This document shows, one piece after another, positions 42,285 through 51,704 of a DNA stretch of 64,000 nucleotides. Numbering within the stretch: the stretch's first letter is position 1; the number at the start of each line of letters is the position of its first letter. The translations under genes and the position numbers were made by a program. The stretch is taken from the NCBI GenBank assembly GCA_040756055.1, contig JBFLZR010000003.1:231260-295259 (forward strand). The letters run 5' to 3'. The notes under the pieces were generated by a model. The model made no database searches and had not been told where the DNA came from. It worked only from the letters and a program-made list of their open reading frames with translations. Origin of the DNA: Candidatus Zixiibacteriota bacterium (GTDB taxonomy: Bacteria; Zixibacteria; MSB-5A5; GN15; FEB-12).

Positions 42285-44645
42285 TCAGCCTTTGAGCCTT
42301 ATGACGGTTACGCCGGCGCCGCCTTCGTTCCAGTTACCCAGCCTCATGGATGCGACATCCGGGTGACTTTTCAGGTAGTCGGTAAGCTTGCGCCTCAGCG
42401 CGCCGGTCCCTTTGCCGTGTATAACGTAAGCGTGATGGAGACCGCTGACAATAGCCTGGTCCAAAAATCTTTCCAGGGCCTCGATAGCTTCATCACCTGT
42501 CATTCCTCTCAGGTCGATTTCCGTGCCGGCCGGTTCCTCTTCGGATTGGTATGAGGTGGCGCTGGACCGCGGGAAATCCGATTCTGCCTGAAAGTCAGTT
42601 TTCTTCAGGTTTCTCAGCTCGACAACCGTGAAGACGTTGCCCACTTTTATACGTGCCTTGTCCTTGCCGACCATCTCCGAGATTTCCCCTTTCTGATTGA
42701 GGGAAATAATCTCGACGCGATCACCCTTTTCGAACGAGGTGTGTGGTGTGACTTTTGGTTGTGATTCGCGCAGCATTCGCCTGACAGCGTCTTCACCTCT
42801 GCGAAGTTGATGATGGAACTTCTTTACCGTTTCATCGGAGGCGCCGGAGGTGCGAATATCGGCAACGAGGCGTTCGATATCTTTTCGGGTCTGTTCGAGG
42901 AAAGAGCGGGTTTCTTCGAGAGCTTTCTTTTTTTCCGATTCCACTTCTTTTTTGAGATGCTCTGTCTGTGATTTGTACAGGGACTCGAGTTGCTCAACGT
43001 TTCTGAGTCTTTCCTCGCGTTCTCGCTGATTCTTTTTGAGGTCGGCCAGCTCCTGTTCGAGGGAGTCAATCAGGCTATCGAGAGATTTTTCACCAGTTCC
43101 GAGAAGGGATGAGGCCCGGGTGCAGATCGATGGCGGCATACCCAGTCTACCGGCGATCTCGATGGCGTATGAGGATCCCGGCAGGCCAAGTCTCAGTTTG
43201 TAGGTGGGGGCAAAGGTCTGACGGTCAAACTCGAGCGAGGCGTTTTCGATCTGGGGGTACTCCATCGCGAGTGTCTTGAGCTGGGAGTAATGGGTGGTGA
43301 CGATTAGTTTCGCGCCGCGGTCAAGAGCGTGCAGGATTATCGATTCAGCCAGAGCCGCGCCTTCTTTTGGATCGGTTCCGGCTCCAATTTCATCGTACAA
43401 CAAGAGGACCTTATCCGAAGCGGCGTTCAGCCCGCTTATGATATTTCTGACATGCGATGAAAAAGTGGAGAGAGAAAGTTCGATAGACTGCTCATCGCCG
43501 ATATCAGCGAAAATGTCTTCAAAAATGCCGACTTCGGAGAGCTCGTCGGCGGAAATGTGAAGGCCCGCCTGAGCCATTAGGATACTCAGCCCGATCGTTT
43601 TAAGGGCTACAGTTTTGCCGCCGGTGTTCGGGCCGGTTATCAAAATACCCTGGCGGGAATCATCGAGCGCGATATTGTTGGCGACGACTTTTGCGGCGTC
43701 GGTGAATTGCATTATCAGCAGCGGGTGACGGACATTGCGCAGGTCGAAATCAGGGCGGTCGATAATAGTCGGTCGATTGCCTTTTATCGCATTGGAAAAG
43801 GTGCCGGCGGCGTGAAAAGAATCGAGCTTGCCGATCAGCCTGATATTTTCCAGAAGAGCCTCCGCGCGGCGTCCAATCTCGGTCGTAAGGGTTTTCAATA
43901 TGCGTATTATTTCCTGGCGCTCTTCCTGGTATAGCATGTTGATGCGGTTGTTGAGCTCGACAGTTTCCTGTGGTTCGACATAGAACGTCGCGCCGGATTG
44001 ACTGCGATCGTGCAGTATACCCATGTCGCCCCGGTACTGACTGGTGGGGATGCCGATCACATAACGCTCATTGCGCATGGTGACAATATCATCCTGCCAG
44101 CCGGCCTGTTTGGTCTGTTTGCCGAGTATCTGCTCCAGCCGGTTGATGATTTTCTGTCTGCCGGCTACCAGCTCGGAACGGATCTCCTTGAGTTTGCGAG
44201 AGGCGGTATCTTTGACCTCGCCGGTTTCATCGATAGCTTTGTGAATATCCGTTTTCAGCTCCGGGAAAGCCCTGATCTTGTTCAGGTACTCGGCAATCAA
44301 CGGGAAATTGTCGCGGTTATCCTTATCGTACCTTTCGATCTCGATAGAGACACTGACCAGATTACCGATTGTAAGAATCTGTTTTGGTTCGAGAAAGATG
44401 CCCTCGACGGTCGATTGCCGTATTTCCTCCGTGCAGTCTTCGAGGCGGTACAGGGGGAAGGGGGTGCCGAAATTAATGATATCTTTCATTTGCGATATTT
44501 CGGACTGTCGCTGTCGTATGGCGGTCGGATCGTACATAGGAACGAAGCCGGATACCTCTGAGGCCCCGAAAGGGGTGAGGCATTTTCCCCTGATGAGCGA
44601 TATGACTTTGGGGAATTCCAGAATGTTGAGCGTGTGTTCGTTCAT
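42285..44645 (-). CDS. mutS2: Endonuclease MutS2
   Basis: 786-residue MutS2. The MutS core and ATPase domain are present (Walker A G-P-N-T-G-G-K-T, Walker B L-L-L-Y-D-E-I-G-A-G-T-D-P), and a long coiled coil lies at about 515-620. The C-terminal Smr nuclease domain has its D-L-R-G and H-G-K-G motifs. MutS2 suppresses recombination and in some bacteria rescues collided ribosomes. It begins 25 bases after a terminator and is translationally linked to dnaG. Confidence 0.95.
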   Translation of the reverse strand: MNEHTLNILEFPKVISLIRGKCLTPFGASEVSGFVPMYDPTAIRQRQSEISQMKDIINFGTPFPLYRLEDCTEEIRQSTVEGIFLEPKQILTIGNLVSVSIEIERYDKDNRDNFPLIAEYLNKIRAFPELKTDIHKAIDETGEVKDTASRKLKEIRSELVAGRQKIINRLEQILGKQTKQAGWQDDIVTMRNERYVIGIPTSQYRGDMGILHDRSQSGATFYVEPQETVELNNRINMLYQEERQEIIRILKTLTTEIGRRAEALLENIRLIGKLDSFHAAGTFSNAIKGNRPTIIDRPDFDLRNVRHPLLIMQFTDAAKVVANNIALDDSRQGILITGPNTGGKTVALKTIGLSILMAQAGLHISADELSEVGIFEDIFADIGDEQSIELSLSTFSSHVRNIISGLNAASDKVLLLYDEIGAGTDPKEGAALAESIILHALDRGAKLIVTTHYSQLKTLAMEYPQIENASLEFDRQTFAPTYKLRLGLPGSSYAIEIAGRLGMPPSICTRASSLLGTGEKSLDSLIDSLEQELADLKKNQREREERLRNVEQLESLYKSQTEHLKKEVESEKKKALEETRSFLEQTRKDIERLVADIRTSGASDETVKKFHHQLRRGEDAVRRMLRESQPKVTPHTSFEKGDRVEIISLNQKGEISEMVGKDKARIKVGNVFTVVELRNLKKTDFQAESDFPRSSATSYQSEEEPAGTEIDLRGMTGDEAIEALERFLDQAIVSGLHHAYVIHGKGTGALRRKLTDYLKSHPDVASMRLGNWNEGGAGVTVIRLKG

Positions 44646-44669
44646 GGTTTTTGCCGGCGATACGGCATT

Positions 44670-44694
44670 AAAAAAACCGGCCGCAGGCCGGTTT
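44670..44694 (-). terminator. Terminator after cvpA
   Basis: Read on the minus strand, a perfect 9-bp stem (AAACCGGCC with GGCCGGTTT, 3-base loop) runs into seven T residues. It separates the rpsU-yqeY-cvpA unit from mutS2-dnaG-recN. Confidence 0.9.
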
Positions 44695-44728
44695 AATATA
44701 AGAATTCTCGGTACAAATAAAAGTCAAA

Positions 44729-45367
44729 TTACGACTCGTCCATATCGGTGGAGAAGAACTTCTCCATTTGATACAGCACCCGGTGTACCTCGACCCTGTC
44801 CTCATCGAGGAACTCTCGCTGTGTCTTTGTTTTTGTGGGGGCGACCAGTAAGGTATTTTCGATCTTTTCCATAAAGCTGGGATTATTGGGGTGGATTTTA
44901 GCGGTACTTTCGAACATGAGAGGTACGGTTTTTGCGACGGCCGGTCCGAAGAATGACGATTCATAGGAGGTGTAAAACCCGTCCGGCATCGGCAGCAAAA
45001 AGATCAAAAACGACAAAAAGCCTACGGCCACCCACCCTCTTAGGAAGCCGATGAGGGCGCCGCCCAACTGGTCCTTGCGGCCTGTTTGTCTGACCTGTGC
45101 TACTTTGTAAAAGAGCATACCCAGAATCTTGAAAACAGCGTAGGACAGAGCCAGGAGGATGGCAAACGACAGGAAGGCCGAAATCAGGGGCGAACCGCCG
45201 AGACGCTCGTACACCCAGACAGCAAAGTTGTCGATGTAGTTTACCGATACGATGATGGCGGCAAAGAAGACGATAAATGCCATGAGTTCCCGGATTAACC
45301 CTTTTTTCGATCCAACGATTACCGAGGCCAACAGCAAGACGATTAGTATACCATCTATCCAATTCAT
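44729..45367 (-). CDS. cvpA: CvpA family membrane protein
   Basis: 212 residues with four hydrophobic helices in the first ~120 (about 5-20, 27-45, 63-85, 101-125), the CvpA (colicin V production) layout, including the opening N-W-I-D-G-I-L-I. A soluble C-terminal tail follows. CvpA proteins are linked to envelope stress resistance in enterobacteria. GGAG lies 10 bases before the ATG. Confidence 0.8.
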   Translation of the reverse strand: MNWIDGILIVLLLASVIVGSKKGLIRELMAFIVFFAAIIVSVNYIDNFAVWVYERLGGSPLISAFLSFAILLALSYAVFKILGMLFYKVAQVRQTGRKDQLGGALIGFLRGWVAVGFLSFLIFLLPMPDGFYTSYESSFFGPAVAKTVPLMFESTAKIHPNNPSFMEKIENTLLVAPTKTKTQREFLDEDRVEVHRVLYQMEKFFSTDMDES

Positions 45368-45459
45368 ATAGATTTTTCTCCACTATTAAATGGATTTGTA
45401 AGCAATATAGAGAGGCTAAAAAATACGGCGCAAGTTTTATTTTTTCGTCGAAATGCGGG

Positions 45460-45906
45460 TTATTTGGAGAGTAAGTCCATAACAAGCCTGTTGATTACCT
45501 TACCGTCAGCCTGCCCTTTTACTTTCGGCATAACCGCTTTCATCACCAGGCCCACTTTTGCGGGAGAGTCGGCCCCGGTTTCTTTGATTGCCTGTTTGAC
45601 GATATCGATCAACTGCTCTTCGCTGAGTTGCTCGGGGAGATATTGCTCTATTATTTCCAGCCCGTACTTTTCCTGTCTGACGAGATCATCGCGGCCGCCC
45701 TTTTCGAACATCTCGATTGAGTCACGACGTTTCTTGCGGGCGCTGTTAAGCACCGCCACAGCATCGTCATCGGTCAGTTCTTCACGCAACTCGATTTGAC
45801 GATACTTCAGGTCAGACTTAAGGCCCCGAAGGACCGTGAGTTTTTCTTTCTCACCGGCCTTGAGGGCCTTTTTCATATCATCTTCTATCCTGCTAACGAT
45901 AGACAT
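45460..45906 (-). CDS. yqeY: GatB/YqeY domain protein
   Basis: 148-residue YqeY protein, homologous to the C-terminal tRNA-binding domain of GatB. Motifs L-R-G-L-K-S-D-L-K-Y, A-R-K-K-R-R-D-S-I-E-M-F and G-L-V-M-K-A-V-M are typical. It is common beside rpsU in many bacteria and probably aids tRNA handling. It starts 5 bases after rpsU and shares its promoter. Confidence 0.93.
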   Translation of the reverse strand: MSIVSRIEDDMKKALKAGEKEKLTVLRGLKSDLKYRQIELREELTDDDAVAVLNSARKKRRDSIEMFEKGGRDDLVRQEKYGLEIIEQYLPEQLSEEQLIDIVKQAIKETGADSPAKVGLVMKAVMPKVKGQADGKVINRLVMDLLSK

Positions 45907-45911
45907 TTATA

Positions 45912-46112
45912 TCAGTAATCTTCCTGCATCATTCTCATCCGCCGGGCTTTGCGCTTGGCAACAGCCAGTTTGCGCTTTTTCGCCTCGGACGGTTTTTCGA
46001 AATGCTGATGTTTTTTAATATCAGTCAATATTCCGGTTTTTTCACAGAACTTATTGAATCGGCGAAGGGCTTTTTCAAATGACTCATCGTCGCGTACTTT
46101 AACGCCTGTCAA
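45912..46112 (-). CDS. rpsU: 30S ribosomal protein S21
   Basis: 66-residue S21 with the typical V-K-V-R-D-D-E-S-F-E-K-A-L-R-R-F opening and a basic C-terminus rich in K-R-K. It initiates at TTG, supported by GAAGGGGG eight bases upstream; no alternative start retains the conserved V-K-V. Gene order rpsU-yqeY is widespread. It is the first gene of the minus-strand cluster that leads to dnaG. Confidence 0.93.
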   Translation of the reverse strand: MTGVKVRDDESFEKALRRFNKFCEKTGILTDIKKHQHFEKPSEAKKRKLAVAKRKARRMRMMQEDY

Positions 46113-46178
46113 CTAACAAACACCCCCTTCACCAATGCTAAAGGTTTCTGCGCTAATATCATGTATCATAACATCGGA

Positions 46179-46206
46179 ATGATATCGAATTATCTCCATT
46201 TGTCAA
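46179..46206 (-). promoter_or_regulatory. Promoter of rpsU operon
   Basis: On the minus strand TTGACA is followed after 16 bases by TATCAT. The predicted leader to the TTG start is about 60 bases. Confidence 0.65.
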
Positions 46207-46326
46207 TGCCATTTTGCAGCAATACTTGCCGAATAAACCCAATTTCTCCTGTTTTGTGATGTAGGGAGGCAAATCAATCGCCGATTTAAAGTGCAACCTT
46301 AACATTCGTAAAGAGATATAAGAGAC

Positions 46327-47118
46327 ATGCCATTCACCGTAGCCCATCCCGCGATTGTATTGCCGCTCAAAAGGTTCTTCCCGAGATACCTGTCGCTGAC
46401 CGGATTGATGGCGGGAGCAATGTCGCCGGACCTTATATATTTTTTGGGCTTTTCGACTGCATATCGTGGATTAAGTCACAGCTGGGCAGGTCTATTTTGG
46501 TTCTGTGTACCGGCCGGAGTCTTGTTTTCGATAGCTTTTCACCGGCTTTTTAAGGCTCCGTTTATCGGGAATCTGCCAGATCCTCTGGATCGTCATTTTT
46601 CGGGTCTGGCGACACAAGAGTGGAGGATAGAGGGCTCTCGCGGCTGGGTGACTCTCACGTTGTCAGTTTTGACCGGCGCGCTGAGTCACTTTTTCTGGGA
46701 CTCTTTTACACATCCGGGCGGCGAGATTGCCCGGGCAATCCCGCTCTTGGGCGAATACCACCATCTGATGGGATTGTGGCTATCGAACGCCTCCGTGATG
46801 CAGCATCTCAGCACGGTTGTCGGTATGTCAGTACTAACCGTAGCCGCATGTAAAGGAAAATACCTCCCACCGCCGGTTTCCGACTGGCGAGGTACCGCGA
46901 AGGGAGGCAAAACGGGATTCTGGCTCGCAGGAACGGCGGTGGCTGGCCTGTTTGGTATAGGGGCGGTTTTGGCCAACCAGACGATTTTATCAAAAGATGG
47001 GGTACCATCTGCGAATGTCTTTGGCGTTTCATCCTGGGCCGGATTCTTTTATTTCGTGGTGATATATGGACTTGCGCGAAAGCCGAGTCTGCTGAAGATT
47101 TTAGAGGAAAATAGATAA
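46327..47118 (+). CDS. DUF4184 family membrane protein
   Basis: 263 residues matching DUF4184: the opening M-P-F-T-V-A-H-P-A is nearly invariant in the family, and S-P-D-L-I-Y-F (about 38-44) and H-F-F-W-D-S-F-T-H (about 124-132) resemble metal-dependent hydrolase motifs of the YdjM/DUF457 type. About five to six membrane helices are present. Enzymatic activity is not established. Confidence 0.8.
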   Translation: MPFTVAHPAIVLPLKRFFPRYLSLTGLMAGAMSPDLIYFLGFSTAYRGLSHSWAGLFWFCVPAGVLFSIAFHRLFKAPFIGNLPDPLDRHFSGLATQEWRIEGSRGWVTLTLSVLTGALSHFFWDSFTHPGGEIARAIPLLGEYHHLMGLWLSNASVMQHLSTVVGMSVLTVAACKGKYLPPPVSDWRGTAKGGKTGFWLAGTAVAGLFGIGAVLANQTILSKDGVPSANVFGVSSWAGFFYFVVIYGLARKPSLLKILEENR

Positions 47119-47304
47119 ATTTAATCAAGTATGTGCAACTTTTTCCTATACCCTGCGTATTACAGGTAGGGTTTAAAGGAAGTAGTAAGCGTTAGATTGA
47201 AGGGAAATTGATTCTTTGTTGAGCCGGTTGTAAGAAGTTAAAAATTTAGATTCTTTCGGAGGTTAAGCTTCCGGAAGCACCAAATCCCTTCATCCTCTTG
47301 AGCC

Positions 47305-47344
47305 GCAGGCGAAGGCCCCACATGACTTCGCCTGCATTTTTTTT
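47305..47344 (+). terminator. Rho-independent terminator
   Basis: A perfect 10-bp stem (GCAGGCGAAG with CTTCGCCTGC), an 11-base loop and eight T residues. It lies ~190 bases after the DUF4184 stop, in plus orientation, which implies a long 3' untranslated region or a separate small RNA between 47119 and 47344. Confidence 0.88.
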
Positions 47345-47361
47345 ATATAAGCTGGATTTCA

Positions 47362-47688
47362 TCACTTGAATTCGAGCGACGACGGTTTTCGATCCGAAAG
47401 GAAATGGTAGTGGATGTGGTCGATTTCCTGCCCGAAACCATTGTTGATGACTATCCTGAAATGATCTTGCAGCCCCAGTTTTCCTGCTATAATCTTCACG
47501 GTATCATCCATTAGGGCCAGAACTTCCGGTGGCGCTTGGAAGAAATTTCTAATCTCCGCTTTAGGAATAATCAGCAAATGAACCGGGGCCTTGGGACGAT
47601 GGTCGGCTATGACGATAATGTCAGCGGTTTCATAGAAGATTTTCGCGGGCAACTGGCGATTTATTATGCGGGTGAATACTGACGGCAT
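47362..47688 (-). CDS. HIT family (Hint-like) nucleotide hydrolase
   Basis: 108-residue histidine triad protein. The triad is H-I-H-Y-H near the C-terminus. The domain starts with P-S-V-F-T-R-I-I-N and has the usual I-P-K-A-E-I-R-N segment. Hint proteins hydrolyse nucleoside phosphoramidates. I place the start at the internal ATG, since the upstream 55 codons of the open frame have no HIT homology and would contain the promoter. A TATAAT lies 6 bases before this ATG, so the mRNA is probably leaderless. Confidence 0.85.
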   Translation of the reverse strand: MPSVFTRIINRQLPAKIFYETADIIVIADHRPKAPVHLLIIPKAEIRNFFQAPPEVLALMDDTVKIIAGKLGLQDHFRIVINNGFGQEIDHIHYHFLSDRKPSSLEFK

Positions 47689-47694
47689 GTAGGG

Positions 47695-47723
47695 ATTATA
47701 CCTTAGGGCGCCTGTGCAGGCAA
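47695..47723 (-). promoter_or_regulatory. Promoter of HIT gene (predicted leaderless)
   Basis: On the minus strand TTGCCT, a 17-base spacer and a consensus TATAAT; the -10 ends 6 bases before the ATG, so transcription would begin at the start codon. No Shine-Dalgarno sequence is present. Confidence 0.65.
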
Positions 47724-47752
47724 CCGGTAACAATTGATTTTGAGGACGGTTC

Positions 47753-47781
47753 TTGCTAATTGCGGGGGTTTTGATTAGATT
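47753..47781 (+). promoter_or_regulatory. Possible promoter of yebC
   Basis: TTGCTA and TAGATT are 17 bases apart, giving a leader of about 55 bases with AAAGGAGG near the start codon. Confidence 0.4.
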
Positions 47782-47841
47782 TATGGCCGATAATTTCCAC
47801 GGTTGAGTAGTATTTGCCATAGATAAAGGAGGAATCGTCCA

Positions 47842-48591
47842 ATGTCCGGTCACTCAAAATGGGCGACGATCAAGCGCAAAAAGGGAAAAGCCGACGCCGA
47901 GCGCGGTAAGATTTTTACGCGTCATATTAAAGAAATAACCATAGCGGCCCGTGAGGGCGGCGGAGACCCCGAAGGGAATCCTCGTTTGCGGACCGCCATT
48001 GCAGCCGCAAAGGCATCCAACATGCCGGCCGACAATATCAAACGAGCCATCCAAAAAGGCACGGGAGAACTTCCCGGTGTAACGTATGAGTCTGTGACAT
48101 ATGAAGGCTACGGTCCGGGTGGGGTAGCGGTGTACATGGAAGTGCTCACGGACAACAAAAATCGCGTGGTATCCGAGATACGGCACATCCTCACCAAGTA
48201 CGGCGGCAACCTCGGTTCCAACGGTTGTGTGGCCTGGATATTCGAGAAGAAGGGCATAATTACTGTCGAGCTCGATGCTGCTGATGAAGACACACTCATG
48301 GAAGTTGCCACTGAGGCGGGCGCTGAGGATATTCAAACCGAATCCGGTTCTTACGAGATAGTTACACAGCCCGGCGATGTCGATGTTGTCCGCTCCGCCC
48401 TTGAAGCGAAGGGGATACCGATGGTGTCGGCCGAGGTAACCATGCAGGCGTCCAACACCGTGAAGCTCGACAATGAGTCGCAGGCTAATTCGATGTTGAA
48501 GATGTACGAGTTGCTGGAAGAGAATGACGATATCCAGAAAGTTTATGCCAACTTCGATATCGATGAATCCGTTCTGGAAAAACTGGCTTGA
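47842..48591 (+). CDS. yebC: YebC/PmpR family regulatory protein
   Basis: 249-residue YebC family protein. The N-terminus is the invariant [14 protein letters not shown], and the acidic middle and C-terminal domains are complete. Members have been described as DNA-binding transcription regulators and, more recently, as factors that relieve ribosome stalling. AAAGGAGG lies upstream of the ATG. The gene precedes ruvC in this cluster, as in many bacteria, here with a HAD gene between them. Confidence 0.95.
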   Translation: MSGHSKWATIKRKKGKADAERGKIFTRHIKEITIAAREGGGDPEGNPRLRTAIAAAKASNMPADNIKRAIQKGTGELPGVTYESVTYEGYGPGGVAVYMEVLTDNKNRVVSEIRHILTKYGGNLGSNGCVAWIFEKKGIITVELDAADEDTLMEVATEAGAEDIQTESGSYEIVTQPGDVDVVRSALEAKGIPMVSAEVTMQASNTVKLDNESQANSMLKMYELLEENDDIQKVYANFDIDESVLEKLA

Positions 48592-49376
48592 CGGCGGTGG
48601 CATCGTTTAAGTTCAGTAACATAAAGGGGCTGTTGTTCGACCTTGATGGTGTTTTATTCGTTGGTGATGAGCCAATCGATGGCGCCGCCGAGACTCTCGC
48701 CTATTTGCGGGAGAAGAATATTCCCTGCCGATTCGTAACGAACACCACTACCAGGTCACTGGACGCTCTTTATCAGAAGACGGATCGACTCGGACTCGGA
48801 ATCAAAAAAGAAGAAATCTTCACGCCTCCCAAGATAGCCGCAAGGTATCTTCGCAAAAAGGGCAACCCCAGTTTGCTTTTGATACTCGAGGAGAGTACCA
48901 AGCAGGAGTTTGTCGGGTTTGCTCTCGATGATATCAACCCCGATGTGATTGTGATAGGTCATTACAGCGACCGTTGGAATTACAGTCTCCTGAATCGTCT
49001 TTTCGGTCTGATAATTAACGGCGCGGAGCTTTTGGCTCTTCACAAGGGACGCTACTGGGAGACATCCAGGGGGCTCACTCTCGATATAGGCGCTTTCGTT
49101 ACAGGATTGGAGTATGCGACGGGAACGGAAGCTACCGTTATTGGCAAGCCGTCACGGGAATTCTTCCGGCTGGCCGTTGAAGACATGAATCTTTCGCCGA
49201 AAGACGTTGTCATGATCGGTGACGATATAGTTTCGGATATCGGTGGAGCCCAGTTGGCCGGGCTGTCGGGAGTGCTGGTCAGAACCGGCAAATACAGGGA
49301 AGAAATTGTAGCCAGATCATCGGTCGTGCCTGATAAGATCGTAGACTCGGTGAGGTCTCTGAAGCATCTGCTTTGA
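48588..49376 (+). CDS. HAD-IIA phosphatase (NagD/LHPP-like)
   Basis: 262-residue HAD superfamily IIA hydrolase. Motif I is D-L-D-G-V-L (about 18-23), motif II T-N-T-T, motif III lysine in I-G-K-P-S, and motif IV G-D-D-I-V-S-D. A C2-type cap lies between. Substrates of the family include nucleotides and sugar phosphates; none can be chosen here. The TTG start overlaps the yebC stop by 4 bases; GTG three codons on is an alternative. Confidence 0.88.
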   Translation: MTAVASFKFSNIKGLLFDLDGVLFVGDEPIDGAAETLAYLREKNIPCRFVTNTTTRSLDALYQKTDRLGLGIKKEEIFTPPKIAARYLRKKGNPSLLLILEESTKQEFVGFALDDINPDVIVIGHYSDRWNYSLLNRLFGLIINGAELLALHKGRYWETSRGLTLDIGAFVTGLEYATGTEATVIGKPSREFFRLAVEDMNLSPKDVVMIGDDIVSDIGGAQLAGLSGVLVRTGKYREEIVARSSVVPDKIVDSVRSLKHLL

Positions 49377-49447
49377 CGGGTCTCACAAATTGCCCGGATT
49401 CCATGTTTTAAGTTGATATTTTTACCGATTACGGCATATTTGAATTC

Positions 49448-49942
49448 ATGCGTATTCTCGGAATAGACCCCGGGCTGAACATCACCGGCTATGCTGTCAT
49501 TGAGGACAATTGTGATACTATTACCGTCCAGGAGGCGGGGATAGTTCGCACCGATGGCAGCGATCCGATGGAGACCCGGCTGCACCATATCGGTCAGGAG
49601 TTGGAAGCTATTATCGACCAGTTCCGGCCTGACGCGGTGGCGGTGGAGGAGCTTTACTCACATTATAACCATCCGCGCACTGCCATCATAATGGGGCACG
49701 CGCGGGGGATAGTGTTTTTGAAGGCGGCCCAGTTCGGCGTTAAAGTGTTTCCATACGCGTCCACGAAAGTAAAAAACGCCCTGACCGGCAACGGCAGAGC
49801 CTCCAAGCGTCAGGTTCAGCAGATGATAGCGTCCACGCTTTGTCTGGGCGCCATTCCGGAGCCTCCGGATGTTGCCGATGCTCTGGCGGTGGCACTGTGT
49901 CACATGCGCATGCTCAGGCACCAGCAGATGAGTGCAGTATGA
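49448..49942 (+). CDS. ruvC: Holliday junction resolvase RuvC
   Basis: 164-residue RuvC. Catalytic acidic residues are in G-I-D-P-G (D7), V-E-E-L-Y (about E67-E68) and D-V-A-D-A-L-A (late aspartates). It resolves four-way junctions with RuvAB. No Shine-Dalgarno is visible, and a -10-like CATATT ends 7 bases before the ATG, so a leaderless start is possible. Its TGA overlaps the ruvA ATG. Confidence 0.95.
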   Translation: MRILGIDPGLNITGYAVIEDNCDTITVQEAGIVRTDGSDPMETRLHHIGQELEAIIDQFRPDAVAVEELYSHYNHPRTAIIMGHARGIVFLKAAQFGVKVFPYASTKVKNALTGNGRASKRQVQQMIASTLCLGAIPEPPDVADALAVALCHMRMLRHQQMSAV

Positions 49943-50586
49943 TAGGATGTATCAAGGGTACACTGGCACGCATCACCGATGATTTCGCCCTGGTAGAAAA
50001 CGGCGGGGTTTACTATGAGATCCTGCTTCCTTCGGCCGTGGCCGAGAGGCTGAAGGCGAATGGTAAGGTTGGCAGCGAGATCGAATTCAAGACAATTTAC
50101 TACATTGAAGCGGGCGACAAGAAGTCGAATCATTATCCCAAGCTGGTGGGTTTTACCAGTAATATCGATCGGGAGTTTTTCTCATTGTTTACGCAGGTGC
50201 CCGGTCTGGGGATAAAGAAAGCTCTTAAATCGCTGATTCTTCCTATAAGGGAAATCGCGACGGCTATCGAGACCAAGGATGCATCGACGCTGAATCGTCT
50301 TCCAGGTGTGGGCGGAAGACTGGCGGATAAGATTATCGCCGAGTTGCACGGCAAGACAAGCAAGTTTGCGCTTTCAAAGACTGATGAACCTTTGGCCAAG
50401 AAGGAAGACAAAAAGGCGCTTGGTCCGATTGAACACGAGGCGGTTGAGGTTCTGCTCCAGCTTCAGTATAGGCGTCAGGAGGCGGAGGAGATGGTAGCCA
50501 GGGTCATTAAGACCGCTCCCAAGGTAAGCAGGGTCGAGGAGCTTATTTCGCTCATCTTCCGCAACGAGCAACAGGGAAGAGGGTAG
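49939..50586 (+). CDS. ruvA: Holliday junction helicase subunit RuvA
   Basis: 215 residues. The start is the ATG in ATGA overlap with ruvC, giving the family N-terminus M-I-G-C-I-K-G-T-L. A longer upstream frame is inside ruvC and is not used. The OB-fold, two helix-hairpin-helix motifs (V-P-G-L-G-I-K-K and L-P-G-V-G-G-R) and a C-terminal RuvB-binding domain are in order. Confidence 0.95.
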   Translation: MIGCIKGTLARITDDFALVENGGVYYEILLPSAVAERLKANGKVGSEIEFKTIYYIEAGDKKSNHYPKLVGFTSNIDREFFSLFTQVPGLGIKKALKSLILPIREIATAIETKDASTLNRLPGVGGRLADKIIAELHGKTSKFALSKTDEPLAKKEDKKALGPIEHEAVEVLLQLQYRRQEAEEMVARVIKTAPKVSRVEELISLIFRNEQQGRG

Positions 50587-50593
50587 GTTTTAG

Positions 50594-51619
50594 ATGGCCC
50601 GTGAACGAATAGTATCAGGCTCGCAGGTTACTCCCGAGGAAGACAGCCTGCAGTTATCCCTCAGGCCTAAACTATTGAGTGAGTATATAGGTCAAAATGT
50701 CTTACGGGAGAAGCTTAAAGTAACACTTGAGGCGGCTCGCGGACGCTCCGAGTGCATTGAGCATGTTTTGCTATATGGGCCTCCGGGGCTGGGAAAGACA
50801 ACACTGGCGCACATAATCGCCAATGAGATGGGGACAAAGATTTACGCGACTGCGGGTCCGGCTCTTCAGCGGACCGGCGACCTGATGGGTATTCTGACCA
50901 ACCTTAAGGAAGGCGATATACTTTTTATCGATGAGATTCATCGCCTTTCGCCTACTATCGAGGAGTTTATGTATCCCGCGATGGAGGATTTCAAGGTTGA
51001 TTTCGTGGTCGATAAGGGAGCGTTTGCCAAAGTAATCAATGTCCCTCTCAAGCGGTTTACGCTGGTGGGAGCGACGACCCGGGCGGGGATGTTGTCGGCG
51101 CCACTGCGAGACCGTTTTGGGCTGTATTACCATTTGGATTTTTATCCGGTCGAAGAACTCAAGGAAATTGTTATTCGTTCCGCCGGTCTGTTGGAGACAC
51201 AGATAGACCCGGACGCGGCTGCGGTTGTCGCGGGACGATCCCGGGGGACGCCGCGGATAGCCAACCGGCTTTTGAGACGGGTGAGGGATTATGCCGCTGT
51301 CAAGGGGGATGGTATCATCGACGCCGATATAGCCGGCAAGGCGCTGGATGCTGAAGGGATTGACAGTATCGGGCTGGATAATCTTGACCGCAAGCTATTG
51401 AAGGTCATAATAGAATACTATAAGGGCGGCCCGGTCGGTATTGAGGCTCTGGCCGCCACTCTCAGCGAGGAAGTCGATACGCTCGTCGATATGGTTGAGC
51501 CATATCTTCTTAAGATCGGCTTCGTTCAAAGAACCAAGCGAGGTCGGGTGGCCTCAAGTGAAGCGGCCAGGCACCTGGGAGTTGACATTCCAGGTGGCGG
51601 TCAGCAGAATCTTTTTTAA
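50594..51619 (+). CDS. ruvB: Holliday junction helicase motor RuvB
   Basis: 341-residue AAA+ motor. Walker A is G-P-P-G-L-G-K-T-T (about 57-65), Walker [10 protein letters not shown], sensor 1 G-A-T-T-R-A-G, and a winged-helix C-terminus ends in K-R-G-R-V-A. It drives branch migration with RuvA and follows ruvA after 7 bases. Confidence 0.97.
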   Translation: MARERIVSGSQVTPEEDSLQLSLRPKLLSEYIGQNVLREKLKVTLEAARGRSECIEHVLLYGPPGLGKTTLAHIIANEMGTKIYATAGPALQRTGDLMGILTNLKEGDILFIDEIHRLSPTIEEFMYPAMEDFKVDFVVDKGAFAKVINVPLKRFTLVGATTRAGMLSAPLRDRFGLYYHLDFYPVEELKEIVIRSAGLLETQIDPDAAAVVAGRSRGTPRIANRLLRRVRDYAAVKGDGIIDADIAGKALDAEGIDSIGLDNLDRKLLKVIIEYYKGGPVGIEALAATLSEEVDTLVDMVEPYLLKIGFVQRTKRGRVASSEAARHLGVDIPGGGQQNLF

Positions 51620-51704
51620 TCGTAAAGTGTTATCTAAAGAGAACCGATAAAAGGTTCTTTAACGCCTATCTGGCTCCGGAGCGTTTTGCAGCAAGGAGGA
51701 CGAA

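Noticed and set aside
46159-46347. 62-codon minus-strand frame upstream of rpsU
   Set aside because: It covers the rpsU promoter, and has no ribosome site or recognisable motif.
47689-47853. 55-codon N-terminal extension of the HIT protein
   Set aside because: It has no HIT homology, contains the promoter elements, and would overlap the yebC start.
47854-48603. 249-codon minus-strand frame opposite yebC
   Set aside because: YebC on the plus strand is unmistakable; the antisense product has no known pattern.
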